Below, in pieces: positions 58,338 through 64,000 of a DNA stretch of 64,000 nt. Within the stretch, counting starts at the first letter, position 1, and each line of letters begins with the position of its first letter. The translations under genes were made by a program, and so were the position numbers. Under the pieces are notes generated by a model that was not told where the DNA came from, searched no databases, and was given only the letters and a program-made list of their open reading frames with translations. The stretch is from contig DLGE01000001.1 of assembly GCA_002482535.1 (NCBI GenBank), forward strand, positions 593,513 through 657,512, given 5' to 3'. This stretch comes from Peptococcaceae bacterium UBA7702. GTDB lineage: Bacteria; Bacillota; Dehalobacteriia; UBA7702.

Positions 58338-58360
58338 TTGGATGCCATTTTTGCATCCAA
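58338..58360. repeat. Inverted repeat TTGGATGC-N7-GCATCCAA
   Basis: A perfect 8-bp inverted repeat with a 7-nt centre in the 224-bp gap between the ATPase gene (minus) and the rlmD fragment (plus). It may be an operator for the ATPase gene or a recombination site. Confidence 0.45.
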
Positions 58361-58531
58361 CCCCGCCAAATTCAAAAAACGTCAATTCTGTACACTCGTG
58401 AAGCGGTGACATCAATATCGTCCACTCGCGCCCGAAATCCAACCACTGGACTTGTTCCCGCGAAGTGATATTCTGGCAATTTTGGCACGTTGCATTTTTA
58501 CCCTAAACCCCCGAAAGTGCCATTATTACTG

Positions 58532-58951
58532 GGCTTTCCACACACCTGTCAATTTACCCTTGACATCAATACCACTGTCTCAACGGTATTACCAAAGTCC
58601 CACAAAGCTCCAGACAGCTATATTAACGTAACTGTAGACTTCGGCAATGGGGATGGAATGATACCATTAGGTAAGGTTGACAATAGGCTTACCCTTAATA
58701 ATATAGCTGAAAGGGCAGACGCATACAAGCCAAAACCGCGAACTACTTACAAAATGATTAAAGAATATATCGTTGAAAAATACGACTTCAAAGTCCATAC
58801 GGCATATATTGCCGAGGTGAAACGTAGTTTAGGTTTGCCAATGTACGATGCTCCCAATGCGGTTGAAACATTAAAAAATCCAAGAAAACACCCCACTCCT
58901 GTTCAAGTAGATGCTATCAAAGATGCACTTGCTCATTTTGAAATAATATAG
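58532..58951 (+). pseudogene. C-terminal fragment of an RlmD/RumA-like 23S rRNA uracil methyltransferase gene
   Basis: Translation gives G-F-P-H-T near the start, then V-S-T-V-L-P-K-S-H-K and later T-Y-K-M-I-K-E-Y-I-V-E-K-Y-D-F-K-V and Y-I-A-E-V-K-R-S-L-G. This corresponds to the P-H-T-x-H-V-E-T-V-x-L-L-S end and the helical tail seen on clostridial RlmD-type proteins. The catalytic core and the SAM-binding part are absent, and about eight residues look inserted near the start. No start signal is visible. It lies at the border of the ParA module. Confidence 0.6.
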
Positions 58952-59071
58952 AGCAAATGAATATGAATATGGAAATTGCTTCTTACATTCTGTAAGAGGC
59001 AATTTTTTATATAGCAAATTAGCTTTGTGTTACTTGTTCTTATCACAGAAATCAGAAGGAGGAAAGAAAAA

Positions 59072-59893
59072 TTGAATGCAAACATAATTGCCTGCGCCAA
59101 TCAAAAAGGCGGTGTGGGCAAGACCACCACCTGTGCCAATCTCGGCATCGGATTGGCACAGGAAGGAAAAAAGGTGCTGCTGGTGGATTGCGATCCACAA
59201 GGTTCACTGTCCATCAGCCTTGGCTACTCTCAGCCGGATAGCCTGCCGGTGACGCTTGCAACCGTCATGGGCAAGGTATTGTCCGAAGAACCTATATCTC
59301 CACAGGAAGGAATCCTGCGTCATGCGGAGGGTGTTGACCTTATGCCCGCCAACATTGAGCTATCGGGTATGGAGGTTTCGCTGGTGAACGCCATGAGCCG
59401 TGAAACCATCCTGCGGCAATACCTGGATACCGTAAAACGCCAATACGACCATATCATTCTGGATTGTATGCCTTCTTTGGGTATGCTGACGGTCAACGCG
59501 CTGGCCGCTGCAAACAGCGTACTCATTCCCGTGCAGGCACAGTATCTTCCGGCAAAAGGGCTTGAGCAGCTTTTACAGACCGTGGGCAGGGTGCGTCGGC
59601 AGATCAACCCCAAGCTCCAGATCGACGGGATTCTGTTGACCATGGTGGATACCCGCACCAATTACGCCAAAGAGATCAGCTCCCTGCTGCGGGAAACCTA
59701 TGGCGGCAAAATTAAAGTTTTCGGTACAGATATCCCGCATTCTGTCCGGGCCGCCGAAATCAGCGCCGAGGGCAAGAGTATCTATGCCCACGATCCGAAC
59801 GGCAAAGTAGCCGAGGCGTACCGAGAACTTACCAAGGAGGTGTTAAAGCTTGAAAAGCAGCGCCAAAAACATAAAGCTGACCTCGGTAGATGA
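59072..59893 (+). CDS. parA: ParA/Soj-type partition ATPase
   Basis: A 273-residue protein from TTG 59072, 9 bases after AAGGAGG; the reading upstream has no site. It begins N-A-N-I-I-A-C-A-N-Q-K-G-G-V-G-K-T-T-T, the deviant Walker A of ParA, followed by L-L-V-D-C-D-P-Q-G-S (Walker A') and H-I-I-L-D-C-M-P-S-L-G (Walker B). It drives DNA partition together with the overlapping parB. Such pairs with a TTG start are typical of clostridial integrative elements and plasmids. Confidence 0.93.
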   Translation: MNANIIACANQKGGVGKTTTCANLGIGLAQEGKKVLLVDCDPQGSLSISLGYSQPDSLPVTLATVMGKVLSEEPISPQEGILRHAEGVDLMPANIELSGMEVSLVNAMSRETILRQYLDTVKRQYDHIILDCMPSLGMLTVNALAAANSVLIPVQAQYLPAKGLEQLLQTVGRVRRQINPKLQIDGILLTMVDTRTNYAKEISSLLRETYGGKIKVFGTDIPHSVRAAEISAEGKSIYAHDPNGKVAEAYRELTKEVLKLEKQRQKHKADLGR

Positions 59894-60788
59894 AATTTTT
59901 TCCACGGAAGAATCCCGCACTGATGCAAACCGGGAAAAAGTCATGGAACTGCCATTGGCCGAGCTTTATCCCTTTAAAAACCATCCGTTTAGAGTTGTGG
60001 ATGATGAGGCCATGCGGGATACAGCCGAGAGCATTGAAAAATACGGCGTACTTGTTCCGGCCATCGCGCGTCCTCGTGCCGAGGGCGGGTATGAGCTTGT
60101 GGCCGGACACCGGCGAAAACGCGGATGTGAGTTGGCTGGCAAGGACACTATGCCGGTTATTGTCCGCGATCTGGATGACGACGCAGCTACAATTATCATG
60201 GTTGACAGCAATTTGCAGCGGGACAGTTTGCTCCCCAGCGAACGGGCTTTTGCCTATAAATTGAAGCTGGAAGCTATCAAGAGACAGGCTGGCAGACCAT
60301 CCAAAGAAAATGGTGACCAAGTTGGGCACAATTCTTTTGGCAAGCGGAGTGTGGAAATCATTGCTGAAAATGCCCCTGATAGTCGCAATCAAATACAGCG
60401 GTATATCCGTCTCACCGAGTTAATTCCCGTCATTCTTGAAATGGTGGACACAAAAAAAATCGCTTTTAACCCCGCCGTGGAACTGTCCTATCTCAAGCCG
60501 GAAGAACAGACGCTTTTGCTGGACGCAATGGACAGCGAACAGGCGACCCCTTCGCTCTCACAGGCCCAGCGGCTTAAAAAGTTCAGTCAGGAGGGTACAC
60601 TTTCCGTTGATGTGATGCGGGCCATTATGTCGGAGGAAAAGAAAAGCGAGCTGGATAAGGTGACGCTGCCGAGTGACAAGCTTCGCAAGTATTTTCCCAA
60701 GTCATATACCCCGCAGCAAATGGAGGCGACCATTTTCAAATTGCTGGAGCAGTGGCAAAAGCGCCGACAGCGGGAACAGGTACGGTAA
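59850..60788 (+). CDS. parB: ParB/Spo0J-type partition protein
   Basis: A 312-residue protein from TTG 59850, 9 bases after GGAGG, overlapping parA by 44 bp. The N-terminal ParB nuclease-like domain has P-F-K-N-H-P-F-R near 42 and E-L-V-A-G-H-R-R-K-R-G (about 83-93; canonical G-E-R-R is G-H-R-R here, as in many element-borne ParBs). The central helix-turn-helix is at about 150-200 with R-S-V-E-I-I-A-E-N. It would load on a parS-like site, which I could not place. Confidence 0.9.
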   Translation: MKSSAKNIKLTSVDEIFSTEESRTDANREKVMELPLAELYPFKNHPFRVVDDEAMRDTAESIEKYGVLVPAIARPRAEGGYELVAGHRRKRGCELAGKDTMPVIVRDLDDDAATIIMVDSNLQRDSLLPSERAFAYKLKLEAIKRQAGRPSKENGDQVGHNSFGKRSVEIIAENAPDSRNQIQRYIRLTELIPVILEMVDTKKIAFNPAVELSYLKPEEQTLLLDAMDSEQATPSLSQAQRLKKFSQEGTLSVDVMRAIMSEEKKSELDKVTLPSDKLRKYFPKSYTPQQMEATIFKLLEQWQKRRQREQVR

Positions 60789-60860
60789 CACGCGGCGTTT
60801 CGGGCGTTCTGACAGGAACGTCTTTTTTCATGCCCGCCCACGGAAAGGAGGTGCCTGCCT

Positions 60861-61802
60861 ATGGCTGTATTTCGCGTGGAGAAAACGAGGGATTACACGG
60901 TTATGGCGAATCATCATTTGAAAAACCGGGCTTTAACGCTCAAAGCAAAGGGGCTTTTGTCCCTGATGCTCTCCCTGCCGGAAGATTGGGACTATACGCT
61001 GAAAGGGCTATCCCTCATCAGCGTGGAGGGTATCGATGCGATCCGTGAGGCAGTCAGGGAATTAGAGTGTGCCGGATATATCATCCGTTCCAGAGAACGC
61101 AACGGCAAAGGACAACTCAAGGGCACAGAATATGTGATCTACGAAAAGCCCCATTCATCCGAAGCCTCGCCTGGAGAGGAAAAACCTGCGCAGGAAAATC
61201 CTACATTGGATAATCCAACGCAGGAAGAACCTATACTGGGTTCTCCTGCATTGGCCGAGCCTGCACAGGAAAATCCAACGCAATTAAATACTAAGGGATT
61301 AAAGATTCATCCAGAAAATACCCAAATAGTAAATCCTCATGGAGCAAATCCTTATCCATCAAATCCGAATCCATCCTATCGGGCAACCGGTTCGGAACGC
61401 TCTCCCGGATGGGATGAGATGGGATACGATGAGACGGCCAGATACAGGAAAATGGTTCGGGAGAACCTTGAATATGACCTGCTGGTACAAGATCGAAAAA
61501 CAAACCAGGAACGGCTGGATGAAATTGTAGACCTCATCGTGGAAACGCTCTGCTCCACCAAGCCGACAATCTGCGTTTCCGGCGACGATTACCCCGCCTC
61601 GCTTGTAAAGGAGAAGCTGCTCCGGTTGACCAGCACCCACATGGATTACGTTTTTGAGTGTTTGGACAAAAACACCACCTACGTTCGCAACATCAAAAAA
61701 TACCTGCTGGCCACCCTGTTCAACGCTCCCAGCACCATCGACAGCTACTATTCGGCGCTGGTCAATCACGATCTGTACGGCGACGGCTCACGGAGACGGT
61801 AA
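60861..61802 (+). CDS. Replication-initiator-like protein (DUF6017-type, winged helix N-terminus)
   Basis: A 313-residue protein behind GGAGG. The N-terminal part (about 1-95) is a winged helix of the RepA/primosome type: T-L-K-A-K-G-L-L-S-L-M-L-S-L-P, then Y-I-I-R-S-R-E-R. A Pro/Asn/Thr-rich linker (about 105-175) repeats N-P-T and related units. The C-terminal part (about 205-313), with Y-D-L-L-V-Q, I-V-E-T-L-C-S and Y-L-L-A-T-L-F-N-A-P-S-T-I-D-S-Y-Y, is the DUF6017 pattern. Found beside ParAB in integrative elements. Role in replication inferred. Confidence 0.75.
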   Translation: MAVFRVEKTRDYTVMANHHLKNRALTLKAKGLLSLMLSLPEDWDYTLKGLSLISVEGIDAIREAVRELECAGYIIRSRERNGKGQLKGTEYVIYEKPHSSEASPGEEKPAQENPTLDNPTQEEPILGSPALAEPAQENPTQLNTKGLKIHPENTQIVNPHGANPYPSNPNPSYRATGSERSPGWDEMGYDETARYRKMVRENLEYDLLVQDRKTNQERLDEIVDLIVETLCSTKPTICVSGDDYPASLVKEKLLRLTSTHMDYVFECLDKNTTYVRNIKKYLLATLFNAPSTIDSYYSALVNHDLYGDGSRRR

Positions 61803-61856
61803 GCATTCTTAGCGGGCCGATTTTTTATCCCCAAAACAGAAAGGAGAAATCTTTGT

Positions 61857-62219
61857 ATGAAACGACCCTTTGCATACATTACCGCCCCTTGGGGTGCGAA
61901 TGAGTTTGAAAACACTGAAGCCGCCGCGAAATACTGCCGCGCCGTGTACGACGCGGGCTTTGCCCCCATCTGCCCGATCCTCTGGCTGCCGCTCTATCTG
62001 GCGGATGATATTCCGCAGGAGCATAAGGACGGCATCGACATCGCCCGCGATCTGCTGCGCCGCGCCCATGTGTTGGTGGTCTGCGGGCATACCGTGGACG
62101 AACAGGTGAAAAACGACATTGCCGTGGCACAGCGGTTGAACATTACAGCCACAACGCTGGACGGAATCCTGACTGTCAAGCGGCAGGGCCGGAAAGACCC
62201 GCAGTCCAAAAATCTTTAG
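61857..62219 (+). CDS. DUF4406-like SLOG/nucleoside deoxyribosyltransferase-fold protein
   Basis: A 120-residue protein behind AAAGGAG. F-A-Y-I-T-A-P-W-G-A-N near the start, A-G-F-A-P-I-C-P-I-L-W-L-P-L-Y-L in the middle, I-A-R-D-L-L-R-R-A-H-V-L-V-V-C-G near 62-77 and D-E-Q-V-K-N-D-I-A-V-A match the DUF4406-like proteins common in phages and integrative elements. Substrate unknown; a nucleotide ligand is likely from the fold. Confidence 0.75.
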   Translation: MKRPFAYITAPWGANEFENTEAAAKYCRAVYDAGFAPICPILWLPLYLADDIPQEHKDGIDIARDLLRRAHVLVVCGHTVDEQVKNDIAVAQRLNITATTLDGILTVKRQGRKDPQSKNL

Positions 62220-62233
62220 GAGGGAAACAGCGC

Positions 62234-63001
62234 ATGAAACTATTGAAAAACAAACTCGTTATCGGCTCCCTGTGCATTCTGCTGGGCCTGCTGTTCAGCT
62301 TTGTCGCCCTGCCAGCACTGTTTGACGGTGGGCAGGACACAACCGTCAGCGCCGTCCGTATGAAAACGCCCGTGCAGGAAGGAGAACAGATTACCGCCGA
62401 AATGGTGGAGATCGTGAGCGTACCGGAGTATCTGGCGTCGAGCCCGCTGCGCGACATCGCTTCGGCGGTGGGCCAATACGCCAACGCAGACCTGTACGCT
62501 GGGGATTATCTGACCGCCGAAAAGCTCTCTCAGGAACTGCCGAAGCGCAGCCTTCTCTCGGCGGGCGAAGCAAAAGGCAAAACGGTGGTATCCGTTACCC
62601 TGCCGTCTCTGGCCTCCGGTGTTTCCGGGCGCATCCTTCCCGGCGACATCGTAACGGTTATCGCGATCTCCCAAAGCACCACCAACCAAACTCTGGGCAT
62701 TGACCCGGAAACGGAGCAAACCGTTTCTTTCGGCGCGGTCATCTACCCCGAGCTAGAATATATCGAGGTCTGCATGATAACCGCCAGTACCGGCGCGGAC
62801 GCGGAGGTCGCTGCCAGCCCGGAGGAAGATACGGAAAACAGTCTGCCTGTCACCGTGTCCTTCTACGCTACGCAGGAGCAGGCCATCCGCCTGGCCGAGT
62901 TGGAGCAGCAGGGCGTTCTCCATATCGCGTTTGTTGCACGCGGTGAAGCCGTAACGAAATACGTCTCTGACGCCGTTCTTGCGGGAACGGAGGTGGATTG
63001 A
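62234..63001 (+). CDS. SAF-domain protein, CpaB-like (Tad pilus assembly)
   Basis: A 255-residue protein behind TTAGGAGGG. One N-terminal membrane segment (about 7-30), then a SAF domain with T-P-V-Q-E-G-E-Q-I-T-A-E-M-V (about 45-60) and Y-A-G-D-Y-L-T-A-E-K-L, and the CpaB segment L-A-S-G-V-S-G-R-I-L-P-G-D-I-V-T-V near 128-144. The C-terminal part has an acidic linker. CpaB/RcpC proteins take part in Flp/Tad pilus export. The following CpaE-like and CpaF-like genes support this. Confidence 0.8.
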   Translation: MKLLKNKLVIGSLCILLGLLFSFVALPALFDGGQDTTVSAVRMKTPVQEGEQITAEMVEIVSVPEYLASSPLRDIASAVGQYANADLYAGDYLTAEKLSQELPKRSLLSAGEAKGKTVVSVTLPSLASGVSGRILPGDIVTVIAISQSTTNQTLGIDPETEQTVSFGAVIYPELEYIEVCMITASTGADAEVAASPEEDTENSLPVTVSFYATQEQAIRLAELEQQGVLHIAFVARGEAVTKYVSDAVLAGTEVD

Positions 63002-63002
63002 C

Positions 63003-63734
63003 ATGCTCACCGCCATATGGGGACGGGACAGCACCGGAAAAAGCACGCTCAGCGACGCATTGGGTGGGCTGCTTGCCAAACGAAGCGTCACGGCCATCCT
63101 CGACACCGATCTAACCCAGCCGACCTTGCCCCAGCGGGTAAACGGAAAGAAGCTCTCTGGTGACACATCTCTCGGCAAGGCCATATCCGGCGGTATAACC
63201 AGCGATATAGCCCATTACCTGCATCGGCACCCGCGCCGCAAGGGTTTGTTTTACGCGGGGCTGACCGATGCGGACGAATATATGACTTACGAGATCGGCC
63301 TAGAAGCCAAGGACGCGGCACAGGATCTCATCAGCCAGTGCACGGGGCTTGCGGATACAGTGATCCTCGACCTCTCGGGACAGCGTACCGATCCCTTTAT
63401 CCCTTGCGCTCTTGCCCGTGCGGAGAAAGTGATCGTCCTCATCACGCCGGATGTGCAGGGCGTCTGCTGGTTTAACGCCGTCAAGCCGCTGCTGGAAGCC
63501 ATGGATGCCCAGGGGCGTGTGCTGCCGGTTGCGTCCATGATAGATCGCCATGCCGTCGATGCCGTGGAAAAGGCATTGGATTTGCGGTTTGTTGCCAAAC
63601 TGCCCTATGTTCGGGAACTTCGGCAAATACGGGATACCGGCGCTGACCCGCTGGACGGCGCTACGCGCGCCGCTGCCCGCTATGCCAAGCAGGTACGGAC
63701 GCTCTGCGGGCTGCTGAAGGAGGTGGGCACATGA
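63003..63734 (+). CDS. CpaE-like P-loop protein of the pilus module
   Basis: A 243-residue protein from ATG 63003 behind GAGGTGG, one base after the CpaB-like stop. Walker A is W-G-R-D-S-T-G-K-S-T near 6-15, and L-D-T-D-L-T-Q-P-T near 36-44 resembles the second ParA/MinD motif; V-I-L-D-L-S-G-Q-R-T near 120-129 is a likely Walker B. It belongs to the MinD/CpaE-type group, which in Tad systems localises the assembly machine. It overlaps the next gene by 4 bp. Confidence 0.72.
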   Translation: MLTAIWGRDSTGKSTLSDALGGLLAKRSVTAILDTDLTQPTLPQRVNGKKLSGDTSLGKAISGGITSDIAHYLHRHPRRKGLFYAGLTDADEYMTYEIGLEAKDAAQDLISQCTGLADTVILDLSGQRTDPFIPCALARAEKVIVLITPDVQGVCWFNAVKPLLEAMDAQGRVLPVASMIDRHAVDAVEKALDLRFVAKLPYVRELRQIRDTGADPLDGATRAAARYAKQVRTLCGLLKEVGT

Positions 63735-64000
63735 ACCATACGCTTCGGGAACTGGTTTACGAAGAACAGAATACCGGCGTACAGGAAAAGGACGCCTATG
63801 AAGCCGTGCTGGAACAGGTGCGCGGCTATGTGTCGGAAGCCCACGCGGAAACCCTTGCTCAAAGCCTTACCGAAAAAGCCGCTACGGAATCCATCAAGCG
63901 GTTGATCGAAGAATATGTTACAACTCAGCGTTTGCGCGTGGACGGATGCTCCATACAGGAGCTGACCGACCGGATTTACAGGGACATGGCGGGCTTCGGG
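63731..64000 (+). CDS. Start of a probable CpaF/TadA-type secretion ATPase, cut by the window edge
   Basis: Ninety codons from ATG 63731 (ATGA overlap with the previous gene, behind GGAGGTGGGCAC). The visible part is helical and charged, with L-R-E-L-V-Y-E-E near the start, and ends near D-M-A-G-F-G. The N-terminal helical domain of CpaF-family ATPases has this character and precedes the P-loop domain outside the window. M-A-G-F-G is close to the segment that begins the CpaF core. The assignment rests mostly on gene order. Confidence 0.6.
   Translation, partial: MNHTLRELVYEEQNTGVQEKDAYEAVLEQVRGYVSEAHAETLAQSLTEKAATESIKRLIEEYVTTQRLRVDGCSIQELTDRIYRDMAGFG

Noticed and set aside
59320..59661. Minus-strand frames within parA and parB
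   Set aside because: They lie opposite conserved ParA/ParB motifs and lack start signals.
1..64000. CRISPR array, tRNA or rRNA genes
   Set aside because: No regular spaced repeats, no cloverleaf-like runs with CCA-type ends and no rRNA-like sequence were noticed; a tRNAscan-SE and CRISPR search would settle this.

Overview
The window looks like chromosomal DNA of a spore-forming Firmicute of the clostridial type. Evidence: a DnaD/DnaI primosome pair, PriA, ZapA and MutS2, a complete gerA-type spore germinant receptor operon, SLH-domain surface protein, several TTG starts behind strong AGGAGG-type ribosome binding sites, and sigma-A promoters with 17-bp spacers. I cannot name the species. No rRNA, tRNA or CRISPR array was seen.

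Region 1 (1-23 kb) is core genome, almost all on the minus strand. It holds the 5' end of priA, a small Cys/His-repeat protein of unknown function, and a tightly packed lrp-aminotransferase-trkA-trkH-dnaD-dnaI-nitrilase-DUF896 operon. Then come a SLOG-like protein, the pheS-pheT-zapA-U32-mutS2 operon, a TrmH-type methyltransferase, and an overlapping pabA-pabB-pabC operon for p-aminobenzoate (folate) whose leader carries a terminator hairpin. A YeiH-type exporter diverges from its LysR regulator through overlapping promoters.

Region 2 (24-40 kb) is metabolic and surface functions. It has a GDPD-threonine aldolase-QueG-like operon with an attenuator-like leader and an orphan corrinoid-type methyltransferase. 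An AT-rich surface/secretion block follows (lipoprotein, papain-like secreted protease, two proteins sharing an unnamed domain, one with SLH repeats), bracketed by a 28-bp duplication of the 3' end of the neighbouring TVP38 gene. Next are ketopantoate reductase, a DUF4153 membrane protein, a TlpA/CXXC/NapH-like redox operon, an amidohydrolase, LapA-like and encapsulated-ferritin-like proteins.

Region 3 (41-56 kb) is more accessory. The gerABC operon lies between two copies of a ~160-bp repeat derived from the promoter and start of a GNAT gene. An island of small, mostly minus-strand stress or unknown genes follows, then a catalase and a macrolide-efflux-like MFS gene with a six-codon leader peptide and attenuator hairpins.

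Region 4 (56-64 kb) is mobile. It contains a broken serine-recombinase end, an AT-rich Sll1717-family P-loop ATPase gene (possible defence cargo), a 3' fragment of an rlmD/rumA-like gene, and a GC-richer module running out of the window: ParA, ParB, a replication-initiator-like protein, a DUF4406-like protein, a CpaB-like SAF protein, a CpaE-like P-loop protein and the start of a probable CpaF-type ATPase. This looks like one end of an integrative/conjugative or plasmid-like element that carries Tad-pilus-type genes.
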